In this document: one piece after another, positions 1 through 8,168 of the stretch
Layout: each line of letters opens with the position of its first letter
How positions within the stretch are numbered: position 1 is the stretch's first letter
NCBI GenBank assembly: GCA_036846645.1
Contig: DAIUBN010000021.1
Span: 1-24,662, forward strand
Direction of reading: 5' to 3'
DNA: 24,662 nucleotides
Source of the DNA: JAAYUD01 sp036846645
GTDB taxonomy: Bacteria > Bacteroidota > Bacteroidia > Bacteroidales > Bacteroidaceae
The notes under the pieces: model-generated
The model's input: the letters and a program-made list of their open reading frames with translations, nothing else
The model's database searches: none
What the model was told of the DNA's origin: nothing
Program-made: the position numbers and the translations under genes

Positions 1-179
1 ATATTTGTTGCATACCCCTTACTGGTACTTCTGTCAATCCTGCTCGTAGTATTGGTCCGGCTCTGTTCCAGGGCGGTGAGGCTCTCAGCCAACTTTGGTT
101 GTTCATTATCGCTCCATTTGTGGGTGCCGCTCTTAGTGCTTTGGTCTGGAACTTCATTGCTTCTGACGAAAAAGCTTGA
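1..179 (+). CDS. aqpZ: Aquaporin Z-like water channel, C-terminal fragment
   Basis: This is the 3' end of a gene that begins before the window; the first full codon is at base 3 and the stop is TGA at 177-179. The 58 visible residues contain the second NPA box of the aquaporin family (Asn-Pro-Ala-Arg, bases 36-47). The Arg after NPA is the selectivity-filter arginine of water-type channels. The segment then runs through the last transmembrane helix (LWLFIIAPFVGAALSALVW) to a short polar tail. In the family this is a tetrameric inner-membrane water channel. The N-terminal half, including the first NPA box, is outside the window, so water channel versus glycerol facilitator cannot be fully settled. 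The sequence after the second NPA box reads like AqpZ. Confidence 0.88.
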   Translation, partial: ICCIPLTGTSVNPARSIGPALFQGGEALSQLWLFIIAPFVGAALSALVWNFIASDEKA

Positions 180-206
180 TGTTAAATAAATAATGATATA
201 ATATAT

Positions 207-251
207 GGAGTCTTCGCAAATAAAATATAGATTGTGGAGACTCCTTTTTTT
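207..251 (+). terminator. Rho-independent terminator of the aquaporin gene
   Basis: A 7-bp stem, GGAGTCT (207-213) with AGACTCC (238-244), is followed directly by seven T residues (245-251). It lies 28 bases after the aquaporin stop. The loop is long (24 nt), which is unusual, but the stem is perfect and the T-run is good. It covers the possible GTG start of the next gene at 234, which argues for the later ATG at 270. Confidence 0.65.
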
Positions 252-269
252 ATAAATAACTTTTCTAAT

Positions 270-926
270 ATGAGTATTCACTATACCCCAAAAGAAGAAA
301 CGATCAATACACTGTCGCATGCTGCGGGCATAGTATTAGGTGTTGTAGTCGGTATTTATTTTCTTTCAATCTGTATTTCGGCCCATAATATCTGGGCTAT
401 TATTGGTATGATATTATATATGATAGGAATGTTAGGCTCTTATATTTCTTCTACCGTCTATCATGCCATACCGGAGCGTTGCAAAAAAGCCAAAGAGACA
501 TTGAGAAAATGGGATCACACAGCAATCTATTGGCACATAGCAGGAAGCTACTCCCCTATTATTCTTATTGTATTACGAGAACAAGGCTATTTAGGATGGG
601 GTTTCTTTATCTTTATTTGGCTTTGTGCGATAGTTGGCACTTGCATGAGTTTCACCAGACTGAAAGAACATAGTAATTTAGAAACAATTTGTTTTGTTGC
701 TATGGGGCTTTCTATACTTGTTGCCATCAAGTCGTTGTATGATTGTGTCGGTCTCATCGTAGTGATTTGGATTATTGGTGAAGGAGTGAGTTATATAACC
801 GGTGCCGTATTCTATAGTTTTAAAGACCGCAAATATATGCATTCTGTATTTCATTTCTTCGTTCTAGGTGGCTCTGTGTGTCATCTTATTGCTCTGTGGT
901 ATGTTTTGAAGGCATATCTATTGTAA
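270..926 (+). CDS. Hemolysin III / YqfA (PAQR) family membrane protein
   Basis: A 218-residue integral membrane protein with about seven hydrophobic helices. Family marks in order are an N-terminal EETINTLSHAAG motif, SSTVYH with His65 after the second helix, WDHTAIYWHIAGSY (residues 81-94), and a last helix with HSVFH (His191, His195) and a further His205. In the PAQR superfamily the H plus HxxxH set binds a zinc ion near the membrane surface. The length is normal for bacterial members. I chose ATG at 270 because the in-frame GTG at 234 lies inside the upstream terminator and adds a non-conserved leader. The family name comes from a Bacillus cereus haemolysin; the usual bacterial role (membrane homeostasis or hydrolase activity) is not established, and toxin activity should not be assumed. 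It is monocistronic, with hairpins following it. Confidence 0.85.
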   Translation: MSIHYTPKEETINTLSHAAGIVLGVVVGIYFLSICISAHNIWAIIGMILYMIGMLGSYISSTVYHAIPERCKKAKETLRKWDHTAIYWHIAGSYSPIILIVLREQGYLGWGFFIFIWLCAIVGTCMSFTRLKEHSNLETICFVAMGLSILVAIKSLYDCVGLIVVIWIIGEGVSYITGAVFYSFKDRKYMHSVFHFFVLGGSVCHLIALWYVLKAYLL

Positions 927-1028
927 AATACAAAATTGTTTCGATTTTGTAGAAATATTAGTGGTAAGTATCTATTTCAGATTCTAATATTAAATCTATT
1001 AGGCGTGCGCGCCTGTTCCTTATTATAT

Positions 1029-1052
1029 AGAGCTCTGAAAGGGGCTCTTTTT
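1029..1052 (+). terminator. Probable terminator downstream of the PAQR-family gene
   Basis: AGAGCTC (1029-1035) pairs with GGGCTCT (1042-1048) through one G-T pair, around a six-base loop. T residues follow at 1049-1052, then more T/A. It lies about 100 bases past the PAQR stop and 260 bases before hutU, so it would isolate the hut operon from upstream transcription. Confidence 0.55.
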
Positions 1053-1111
1053 ATATTATTATCTTCAAAAAAAATAAATTTCTAATATTTGTGAGAATCA
1101 AAAGCAAATTG

Positions 1112-1121
1112 TGATTAATCA
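1112..1121. promoter_or_regulatory. Palindrome upstream of hutU, possible operator
   Basis: TGATTAATCA is a perfect 10-base palindrome, flanked by CAAATT (1105-1110) and AATTTG (1127-1132). It sits about 190 bases before the hutU start in the long AT-rich leader. A short palindrome in AT-rich DNA can arise by chance, so the operator reading is only a suggestion. Confidence 0.2.
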
Positions 1122-1312
1122 TTTATAATTTGTAACTAAAACCTTTGTTATTCTTTTAAATTGTAACTTCATGCATTTTTATGAAATAATCTATTTGATA
1201 ATTATTTCGAATTTATACTATTTATATCAATTATTATTTATAACTTGCACCACCTAAAAGCTGATATTAGTTGTCAGTTTGATATTATGACTCCTTAAAG
1301 TAATATATAGAT

Positions 1313-3301
1313 ATGATAAACATTACGTTAGAAAACACTTTGCCAGAATACCCTTCATTCGTTGAAGGCATCCGTCGTGCTCCGGACCGTGGCTATACTC
1401 TTACTCCAGCACAAACTGTTACAGCATTGAAAAATGCACTTCGTTATATTCCTACTGAATTGCATGAGAAACTGGCTCCCGAATTTTTGGAAGAGCTTCG
1501 TACAAGAGGTAGAATCTATGGATATCGTTTCCGTCCTCAAGGTGATTTGAAAGCAAAATCGATAGACGAATATCAAGGTAAATGTATTGAAGGAAAGGCT
1601 TTTCAAGTCATGATTGATAATAATCTTTGCTTTGATATCGCTCTTTATCCCTACGAATTGGTGACATACGGTGAAACTGGTCAGGTTTGCCAAAACTGGA
1701 TGCAGTATCGCTTGATTAAGAAATATCTTCAAGAACTGACTCAAGATCAGACTTTAGTGGTTGAATCGGGTCATCCTCTTGGTTTGTTCCGCTCTCGTCC
1801 CGATGCTCCTCGTGTCATTATTACTAATGCCATGATGGTGGGTATGTTCGACAATCAGAAAGATTGGCATACTGCCATGCAGATGGGTGTAGCCAATTAT
1901 GGTCAAATGACAGCCGGAGGTTGGATGTATATCGGACCGCAAGGTATTGTTCATGGTACATTCAATACATTACTTAATGCCGGTCGTCTTAAACTCGGTA
2001 TTCCACAGAGTGGTGATCTTCGTGGCCATCTGTTTGTTTCTTCTGGTTTGGGAGGTATGAGTGGTGCTCAGCCCAAAGCTGCCGAGATAGCTGGTGCTGC
2101 CAGTATTATTGCCGAAGTAGATATGTCGAGAATCGAAACCCGCCATAAACAAGGTTGGGTGAAACATATTACCGAAGATAAGGCTGAGGCTTTTCGTTTG
2201 GCTCATGAGGCAATGAAGGCGAAAGAACCTTGTTCGATTGCTTATCATGGTAATGTGGTCGACTTGCTAGAATATGCTGTAAAAGAGAATATTCATATCG
2301 AACTCCTCTCCGATCAGACTTCATGTCATGCTGTATATGAAGGCGGATATTGTCCTGTTGCTCTGACATTTGCAGAACGTACAAAGATGCTTCATGAGGA
2401 TACTGAAAAGTTCTGTAAACTCGTTGATGAGTCTTTGCATCGCCATTTCAATGTCATCAAGAAATTGGTAGCCAATGGCACTTATTTCTTCGATTATGGC
2501 AACTCTTTCATGAAGGCTATTTATGATTCTGGTGTCAAAGAGATATCTCGTAATGGCATCGACGAGAAAGATGGTTTCATTTGGCCGAGCTATGTAGAAG
2601 ATATTATGGGACCGCAGTTGTTTGATTATGGTTACGGACCTTTCCGCTGGGTTTGCTTGAGTGGCAAACACGAGGATTTGATAAAGACCGATCATGCTGC
2701 CATGGAATGTATTGACGTGAACCGTCGTGGTCAGGATCTGGATAATTATAATTGGATTAGAGATGCCGAGAAGAACAAATTGGTTGTCGGTACTCAGGCT
2801 CGTATCCTATATCAGGATGCATTAGGCAGAATGAATATTGCACTCCGTTTCAATGAAATGGTTCGTAAGGGTGAAGTTGGCCCTATCATGCTGGGGCGTG
2901 ACCATCACGATGTAAGTGGTACCGATTCTCCATTCCGCGAAACCTCTAATATAAAAGATGGTAGCAACGTGATGGCTGATATGGCAGTACAATGCTTTGC
3001 CGGCAATTGTGCTCGTGGTATGAGTCTCGTAGCTCTTCATAATGGTGGTGGCGTTGGTATCGGCAAGGCCATCAATGGTGGTTTTGGTATGGTTTGCGAC
3101 GGTAGTCAGCGTGTAGATGACATTCTTCGTTCATCGATGTTGTGGGATGTTATGGGCGGTGTAGCCCGTCGTTCTTGGGCAAGAAATGAACATGCTATCG
3201 AAACGAGTGCCGAATTTAATAAGTCTCATGGTGATGTATACCATATTACAATGCCTTACGTTGCCGATGATGAAATGATTAATAAGTTGGTAAACAAATA
3301 A
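1313..3301 (+). CDS. hutU: Urocanate hydratase (urocanase), long form
   Basis: Second step of histidine breakdown: hydrates urocanate to 4-imidazolone-5-propionate in the cytoplasm, using tightly bound NAD+ as electrophile. Visible landmarks are TAGGWMYIGPQGIVHGT in the first half, GPFRWVC with Cys448 where the urocanase signature carries its conserved cysteine, GRDHHDVSGTDSPFRETSN, and HNGGGVGIGKAINGGFGMVCDG near the C-terminus. At 662 residues it is about 100 longer than the Pseudomonas and Bacillus enzymes (near 555) and close in size to the animal form (near 676). It opens a five-gene operon; the next start is 52 AT-rich bases away. The ATG has no clear Shine-Dalgarno sequence, as is common in Bacteroidota. 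The assignment is secure; the exact alignment of Cys448 to the catalytic cysteine is by motif only. Confidence 0.96.
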   Translation: MINITLENTLPEYPSFVEGIRRAPDRGYTLTPAQTVTALKNALRYIPTELHEKLAPEFLEELRTRGRIYGYRFRPQGDLKAKSIDEYQGKCIEGKAFQVMIDNNLCFDIALYPYELVTYGETGQVCQNWMQYRLIKKYLQELTQDQTLVVESGHPLGLFRSRPDAPRVIITNAMMVGMFDNQKDWHTAMQMGVANYGQMTAGGWMYIGPQGIVHGTFNTLLNAGRLKLGIPQSGDLRGHLFVSSGLGGMSGAQPKAAEIAGAASIIAEVDMSRIETRHKQGWVKHITEDKAEAFRLAHEAMKAKEPCSIAYHGNVVDLLEYAVKENIHIELLSDQTSCHAVYEGGYCPVALTFAERTKMLHEDTEKFCKLVDESLHRHFNVIKKLVANGTYFFDYGNSFMKAIYDSGVKEISRNGIDEKDGFIWPSYVEDIMGPQLFDYGYGPFRWVCLSGKHEDLIKTDHAAMECIDVNRRGQDLDNYNWIRDAEKNKLVVGTQARILYQDALGRMNIALRFNEMVRKGEVGPIMLGRDHHDVSGTDSPFRETSNIKDGSNVMADMAVQCFAGNCARGMSLVALHNGGGVGIGKAINGGFGMVCDGSQRVDDILRSSMLWDVMGGVARRSWARNEHAIETSAEFNKSHGDVYHITMPYVADDEMINKLVNK

Positions 3302-3353
3302 TTAATAATAAATTCTTAATATTAAATTTTTAATAAATAACTATTTTATTACT

Positions 3354-4256
3354 ATGGCTTGGGATAAAATTATCGAATGCGTACCCAATTTCAGTGAGGG
3401 ACGCGATTTACAGAAGATAGATCAGATTGTTGCACCTTTCCGTGCTAAAGAAGGTGTCAAACTGCTTGATTATAGTAACGATGAAGATCACAACAGAATG
3501 GTGGTTACTTTGGTAGGCGAACCGCAGGCATTGAAAGAGGCTATTCTCGAAGCTGTTGGCGTAGCTGTAAAGCTTATCGATTTGAATCATCATCAGGGAC
3601 AGCATCCTAGAATGGGTGCGGTAGACGTAATTCCATTTATTCCTATCAAGAATACCACAATGGAAGAGGCAATCGAACTTTCTAAAGAAGTTGGTGCCAA
3701 GGTGGCTGAATTATATAATATTCCTGTCTTCTTATATGAGAAGTCGGCTTCTGCACCTTATCGTGAGAACTTGGCTGCTATTCGTAAAGGTGAGTTTGAA
3801 GGTATGGCAGAGAAGATTAAACAACCCGAATGGAAACCCGATTTCGGTCCTGCCGAACGTCATGCTACAGCTGGTACAGTTGCTATTGGTGCCCGTATGC
3901 CGTTGGTTGCCTACAATATCAATCTGAATACTCCTAGTTTGGAAATTGCTCATGGCATCGCCAAGAAGATTCGTTTCATTGGTGGTGGCTTGCGTTACTG
4001 CAAAGCAATGGGTGTAGAATTGAAAGACCGTGGTATCACTCAGGTTTCTATCAATATGACCGATTATACCAAGACAGCTCTATATCGTGCTTTCGAATTG
4101 GTACGTATCGAAGCTCGTCGCTATGGTGTGAGCATTGTGGGTAGCGAAATTATCGGCTTGGTTCCGATGGAAGCTCTTATTGATACCGCTTCTTACTATT
4201 TGGGACTAGAGAACTTCTCTATGAAACAGGTGCTCGAAGCAAGAATGATGGAATAA
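3354..4256 (+). CDS. ftcD: Glutamate formimidoyltransferase
   Basis: Transfers the formimino group of N-formimino-glutamate to tetrahydrofolate, giving glutamate and 5-formimino-THF, the penultimate step of this hut route. The 300-residue protein opens with the family motif ECVPNFSEGRD and carries HPRMGAVDVIPF with His84, matching the catalytic histidine of the animal transferase. Further conserved blocks are RHATAGTVAIGARMPLVAYNINL and GSEIIGLVPMEAL. It corresponds only to the N-terminal half of the two-domain animal FTCD; the cyclodeaminase half is the separate gene at 5863-6492. It sits between hutU and hutI in the operon, with 36 bases before hutI. No sign of truncation. Confidence 0.95.
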   Translation: MAWDKIIECVPNFSEGRDLQKIDQIVAPFRAKEGVKLLDYSNDEDHNRMVVTLVGEPQALKEAILEAVGVAVKLIDLNHHQGQHPRMGAVDVIPFIPIKNTTMEEAIELSKEVGAKVAELYNIPVFLYEKSASAPYRENLAAIRKGEFEGMAEKIKQPEWKPDFGPAERHATAGTVAIGARMPLVAYNINLNTPSLEIAHGIAKKIRFIGGGLRYCKAMGVELKDRGITQVSINMTDYTKTALYRAFELVRIEARRYGVSIVGSEIIGLVPMEALIDTASYYLGLENFSMKQVLEARMME

Positions 4257-4292
4257 TATATAGGTGGAATTTCTTTTAAACTTTATAAATAG

Positions 4293-5594
4293 ATGAGCAA
4301 TCTTCTCATATACAATGCCCGCATTGTGACTCCGATAGGACACTCTGCCCTCAGAGGAAAAGACATGTCCAATCTACAAATTATTGAAAAAGGAATAATT
4401 CGAGCTGAAAACGGAATTATCACTTATGTAGGACCAGATACTTTTGAGGATCGTCACGTTTATAACCATGGTGCTGCTGTTGATGTACATGGGAATTGCG
4501 TTTTGCCTGGTTTTGTAGATTCTCACACTCATTTTGTTTTTGGCGGTGAACGTTCCGAAGAATTTTCATGGCGACTCAAAGGTGAAAGCTATATGTCGAT
4601 TATGAAACGTGGCGGCGGCATTGCCAGTACAGTGAAGGCTACTCGTGCTCTCGATATTGATACCATGTTCTCTAGAGGTCGACAAATGTTGAACCGGATG
4701 AGTCGTATGGGTGTGACTACTGTTGAAGGTAAAAGTGGTTACGGATTAGATGATCATACTGAGATCAACCAATTGAAGGTCATGAAAAGACTTAATGACA
4801 TGAGTGAAAAAAAGGTTGATGTTGTTAGTACTTATTTAGGTGCCCATGCTGTACCTCCCGAATATTCTGGTAGACCTGATGAGTATATCGATTTTATGAT
4901 TGATTACATGCTTCAGCCTATTCATGATAATAAATTGGCTGAGTTTTGTGATGTTTTCTGCGAAGACGGTGTATATTCTGTCGAACAATCCAGACGCTTG
5001 CTTACTGCTGCCAAGAAGGCTGGTTTCAAACTAAAGATTCATGCTGATGAAATCGTTTCATACGGAGGTGCCGAACTTGCTGCCGAATTGGGAGCTGTTT
5101 CTGCCGATCATTTGTTGTGTGCTTCAGATAAAGGCATCAAGGCGATGGCCGAGAATAATGTGGTTTGTACCCTACTCCCCCTTACAGCATTTGCTTTGAA
5201 AGGCGATTATGCTCGTGGCAGAGAGATGATTGATGCCGGTTGTGCCGTAGCTTTAGCTACCGATTTGAATCCTGGTAGTTGTTTCTCTGGTTCTATTCCA
5301 TTAACTTTTGCTTTGGCTTGTATCAATATGGGACTTTCTATCGAAGAGGCTATTACTGCAATGACACTCAACGGTGCAGCAGCTCTTGGTAGGGCTGATT
5401 CAATAGGAAGTATTGAGGTTGGCAAGAAAGCCGATCTAGTTATTATTAAATCTCCTGATTATAATTTCATACCTTATTATGTTGGAATGAACAGCGTAAC
5501 GGGTGTTATTAAAAATGGAATTCTCTATAACGTTGATGATATTCAAAGAGATAATATGATGAGACCCGAAGGTCGTTTGGAAATCATTATTTAA
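4293..5594 (+). CDS. hutI: Imidazolonepropionase
   Basis: Third hut step: hydrolyses imidazolone-5-propionate to N-formimino-L-glutamate. It is a metal-dependent amidohydrolase of 433 residues. The metal-site pattern is clear: DSHTH with His78 and His80, a third histidine in KIHADE (His250, with Glu253), His273 in SADHLL, and the final Asp324 in ATDLNPGSC. His185 in YLGAHAVPPE is the usual substrate-side histidine. The length is slightly above the typical 405-420 owing to an N-terminal insert around residues 17-30. The start ATG follows AT-rich sequence ending in AATAG, a context repeated before a tiny reading frame at 5632. A 268-base spacer follows it in the operon. Confidence 0.96.
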   Translation: MSNLLIYNARIVTPIGHSALRGKDMSNLQIIEKGIIRAENGIITYVGPDTFEDRHVYNHGAAVDVHGNCVLPGFVDSHTHFVFGGERSEEFSWRLKGESYMSIMKRGGGIASTVKATRALDIDTMFSRGRQMLNRMSRMGVTTVEGKSGYGLDDHTEINQLKVMKRLNDMSEKKVDVVSTYLGAHAVPPEYSGRPDEYIDFMIDYMLQPIHDNKLAEFCDVFCEDGVYSVEQSRRLLTAAKKAGFKLKIHADEIVSYGGAELAAELGAVSADHLLCASDKGIKAMAENNVVCTLLPLTAFALKGDYARGREMIDAGCAVALATDLNPGSCFSGSIPLTFALACINMGLSIEEAITAMTLNGAAALGRADSIGSIEVGKKADLVIIKSPDYNFIPYYVGMNSVTGVIKNGILYNVDDIQRDNMMRPEGRLEIII

Positions 5595-5862
5595 TAACCA
5601 TAATATAACCCAATAATAAAATAATAAATAGATGGATTATATTTTTTATTTAAAGAAGGTGGTTCGTACCAGATATGCATAAACGATGCTTGGTGGTATT
5701 TCTTTCCGTTCATTAGTGAATGAACGGAAACTATACTTCGTGTCTGATTCTGTGAAGCCTATAGATTGATACTTCCATGTGTCTTCTATTCGTTTCAAAG
5801 AATACAATAGAGTTTTGAAAATCAAATAGAGTTTTTAATAATAACCCTAATAAGAAAAGTTT
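5595..5862 (+). other. 268-base intra-operon spacer with two hairpins
   Basis: The space between hutI and the cyclodeaminase gene is much longer than the other spacers of this operon (52, 36 and -4). It holds a possible 16-codon frame at 5632-5682 (MDYIFYLKKVVRTRYA). It also holds a two-part hairpin at 5667-5698 (TACCA/TGGTA around GCAT/ATGC) and a perfect 12-bp hairpin at 5703-5730. No gene family is recognisable. No T-run follows either hairpin, so they do not look like intrinsic terminators. Confidence 0.55.
5703..5730 (+). repeat. Perfect 12-bp inverted repeat inside the hut operon
   Basis: TTTCCGTTCATT (5703-5714) and AATGAACGGAAA (5719-5730) are exact complements around the four-base loop AGTG. 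The following bases (CTATACTTCG) are not a T-run. In an mRNA this would be a stable hairpin between hutI and the cyclodeaminase gene. An RNA-processing or stability element is the simplest reading. Confidence 0.6.
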
Positions 5863-6492
5863 ATGTTAGTAGATTTAACTGTAAAAGCATTTTTAGATAA
5901 AGTAGCCGGAAAAGATCCTGTTCCAGGCGGTGGTAGTATTGCGGCATTGAATGGTGCTATTGCATCTTCTTTGGCAGCTATGGTTGCCGGTCTCACAATA
6001 GGTAAAAAAGGCTATGAGGAACAATTGAATTTGATGAATGATATTTCATCTTTCATGCTCAAACATCAGGCAGAGTTTATTGCCGATGTCGACCGTGATT
6101 CTGAAGCTTACGATAAAGTATTCGGCTGTTTCAAGATGCCGAAAGATACTCCAGAACAGAAAGCTGCTCGTAGTGCCGCTATTCAAGAGGCTACGAAGTT
6201 TGCTGCAATGGTGCCGATGCAAGTGGCTCGTAATGCTTATGCTTTGATGGATAACATTGCAGAAGTAGCTCGCAAAGGGAACAACAATGCCGTGACAGAT
6301 GCTTGCGTCGCTATGATGTCGGCACGTTCGGCTGTACTGGGAGCTTTAATGAATGTTCGTATCAATCTGGGTTCTTTGAAAGACAAAGAATTTGTTGCAG
6401 AACTGCAGAATGAGGCAGACGAATTAGAGCAGAAGGCTTGTAAGAAAGAAAAAGAATTATTGGACGAAGTTGGTAAAAGTTTAAGAGTATGA
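5863..6492 (+). CDS. fchA: Formimidotetrahydrofolate cyclodeaminase
   Basis: Converts 5-formimino-THF to 5,10-methenyl-THF with release of ammonia, feeding the histidine-derived carbon into the one-carbon pool. The 209-residue, mostly alpha-helical protein starts with the family motif DPVPGGGSIAALNGAIASSL, the folate-binding end of the domain. It carries the expected helical body (MVPMQVARNAYALMDNIAEVA, then GNNNAVTDACVAMMSARSAVLGA). It is the free-standing equivalent of the C-terminal domain of animal FTCD. Its TGA stop overlaps the hutH start (ATGA at 6489-6492), which implies translational coupling. The gene symbol follows stand-alone cyclodeaminases; the ftcD name is also used. Confidence 0.95.
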   Translation: MLVDLTVKAFLDKVAGKDPVPGGGSIAALNGAIASSLAAMVAGLTIGKKGYEEQLNLMNDISSFMLKHQAEFIADVDRDSEAYDKVFGCFKMPKDTPEQKAARSAAIQEATKFAAMVPMQVARNAYALMDNIAEVARKGNNNAVTDACVAMMSARSAVLGALMNVRINLGSLKDKEFVAELQNEADELEQKACKKEKELLDEVGKSLRV

Positions 6493-7985
6493 AAAATGTA
6501 TATATGGTAGGGTCTGGCGACCTTACACTCGAGATAGTAGAAAAGATTATTAACGAGAATTTGAGACTGGAACTTGCTCCAGAAGCAAAGAAGCGCATTC
6601 AGGCTTGTAGGGATTATTTGGATAAGAAGATTGAAGATTCGAATGAGCCTCTTTATGGTATTACAACAGGCTTTGGATCTCTGTGCAACAAGAGTATTTC
6701 TCTCGATGAATTGGGCACTTTGCAAGAGAATTTGATCAAGAGCCATGCTTGCAGTGTAGGCACAGAGTTGCGTCCATTGGTTATCAAACTGATGATGCTT
6801 TTCAAAGCTCATGCCCTCTCTTTAGGTCATAGCGGTGTTCAAGTCATTACAGTACAGCGCATTCTTGACTTCTTCAACAATGATATTCTACCTATCGTTT
6901 ACGACCGCGGTTCACTTGGTGCATCGGGTGACCTCGCTCCTCTTGCCAATCTATTTCTCCCGTTGATTGGTGTTGGCGACGTATATTATAAAGGTATGAA
7001 GATGGAGGCTATCAGTGTACTCGATGAGTTTGGTTGGGAACCAGTCAAACTGATGAGTAAAGAAGGTTTGGCATTGCTCAATGGAACACAGTTTATGAGT
7101 GCCAACGGTGTATTTGCTATCCTTCGTGCCATGCATCTGTCAAAGAAAGCCGATTTGATCGCTGCGGTTTCTCTCGAAGCTTTTGATGGCCGTATCGAAC
7201 CGTTTATGGATTGCATCCAGCAGATTCGTCCTCACAAAGGTCAGATTGAAACAGGAGCCGCTTTCCGTAAGATACTTGAGGGAAGTGAGATGATAGCTCA
7301 TCCTAAGACTCATGTACAAGATCCATATTCATTCCGTTGTATTCCTCAAGTGCATGGTGCTGTGAAAGATGCTATTCGTTATGTGGCTTCTGTGTTGATA
7401 ACAGAGATTAATTCTGTAACAGATAATCCAACGATATTCCCCGAAGAAGATCTTATTATCTCAGGTGGTAATTTCCACGGCGAACCTTTGGCTTTGGTTT
7501 ACGATTATCTGGCTATTGCTTTGGCAGAACTTGGCAATATCTCTGAGCGTCGTGTCGCACAGCTCATTATGGGTCTTCGCGGACTGCCAGAGTTCCTTGT
7601 TGCCAATCCTGGATTGAATTCAGGATTTATGATACCTCAATATGCTGCTGCATCAATGGTTAGTCAGAATAAGATGTACTGTTATTCTGCTGCAAGTGAT
7701 TCTATTGTATCATCCAATGGTCAGGAAGATCATGTCAGTATGGGTGCCAATGCAGCAACCAAGTTATATAAGGTTATGGATAATTTGGAATTCATCCTTT
7801 CTATCGAATTGATGAACGGCGCACAAGCATTCGAATTCCGTCGTCCCGAGAAATCGTCTCCTATTATTGAGAAGTTCCTGACTATGTATCGCAAGGAAGT
7901 TCCTTTCATCAAAGACGATATCGTAATGTACAAAGAAATTAATAAAACTGTGGCTTTCTTGAAACGTACTCAGATTGAATACTAA
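6489..7985 (+). CDS. hutH: Histidine ammonia-lyase (histidase)
   Basis: First step of histidine degradation: non-oxidative deamination of L-histidine to trans-urocanate. The 498-residue protein has the Ala145-Ser146-Gly147 triad in GSLGASGDLAPLA, which cyclises to the MIO electrophile. Tyr56 in YGITTGFG is the usual catalytic tyrosine. Other family blocks are LLNGTQFMSANG, NSVTDNPTIF and SSNGQEDHVSMGANAA. Phenylalanine or tyrosine ammonia-lyase is excluded in practice by the hut operon context. It is the last gene of the operon, overlapping the cyclodeaminase by four bases and followed by a strong terminator. No hut transporter or obvious hut regulator is encoded in the window. Confidence 0.97.
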   Translation: MKNVYMVGSGDLTLEIVEKIINENLRLELAPEAKKRIQACRDYLDKKIEDSNEPLYGITTGFGSLCNKSISLDELGTLQENLIKSHACSVGTELRPLVIKLMMLFKAHALSLGHSGVQVITVQRILDFFNNDILPIVYDRGSLGASGDLAPLANLFLPLIGVGDVYYKGMKMEAISVLDEFGWEPVKLMSKEGLALLNGTQFMSANGVFAILRAMHLSKKADLIAAVSLEAFDGRIEPFMDCIQQIRPHKGQIETGAAFRKILEGSEMIAHPKTHVQDPYSFRCIPQVHGAVKDAIRYVASVLITEINSVTDNPTIFPEEDLIISGGNFHGEPLALVYDYLAIALAELGNISERRVAQLIMGLRGLPEFLVANPGLNSGFMIPQYAAASMVSQNKMYCYSAASDSIVSSNGQEDHVSMGANAATKLYKVMDNLEFILSIELMNGAQAFEFRRPEKSSPIIEKFLTMYRKEVPFIKDDIVMYKEINKTVAFLKRTQIEY

Positions 7986-8018
7986 ATAAAGAAGCTACTA
8001 TAAGAGAGAGAGAAGATG

Positions 8019-8057
8019 CGGATATGTTCCAGCGATGGAATATATCCGTTATTTTTT
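8019..8057 (+). terminator. Terminator of the hut operon
   Basis: CGGATAT (8019-8025) pairs with ATATCCG (8042-8048), and TTCCA (8027-8031) with TGGAA (8036-8040), joined by one G-T pair. This gives a 13-pair stem closed by a GCGA loop, which is a GNRA tetraloop. TT, A and six T residues follow (8049-8057). It lies 34 bases after the hutH stop. Confidence 0.85.
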
Positions 8058-8103
8058 GTTCTACTTGCTAATTATTTTCGTAATCAATATACTTTGTCTA
8101 TAG

Positions 8104-8151
8104 ATATAAAAAGGCTCCGATAGAATATTATTTCAATTCTATCGGAGCCTT
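8104..8151 (-). terminator. Terminator of tdh
   Basis: A perfect 16-bp stem, AAGGCTCCGATAGAAT (8111-8126) with its complement (8136-8151), encloses a nine-base loop. Read on the minus strand the stem is followed by TTTTTATATC, a proper U-tract, so it terminates tdh, whose stop is at 8169. On the plus strand no T-run follows, so it would be a weak backup for the hut operon at best. Confidence 0.85.
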
Positions 8152-8168
8152 AATGAATTATATCGAAA

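Larger units (their letters stand above)
927..1312. other. 386-base intergenic region between the PAQR gene and the hut operon
   Basis: No gene is visible. Bases 929-951 hold an AT-rich hairpin (TACAAAAT / ATTTTGTA) just after the stop codon. Bases 1001-1014 hold a GC-rich mini-hairpin (AGGCG-TGCG-CGCCT), and 1029-1052 a terminator-like hairpin. The rest (about 1053-1312) is very AT-rich and must carry the hut promoter. It includes a 10-base palindrome at 1112-1121. I did not find a perfect TAnnTTTG box correctly placed before hutU. Confidence 0.6.

Noticed and set aside
1001..1014. GC-rich hairpin AGGCG-TGCG-CGCCT as a terminator
   Set aside because: The stem is only five pairs and no T-run follows. 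The hairpin at 1029-1052 is a better terminator candidate.
6237..6812. A 191-residue minus-strand frame across the cyclodeaminase/hutH junction
   Set aside because: It lies antisense to two well-identified enzymes, has no recognisable domain, and its composition is what the reverse of these coding sequences would give.
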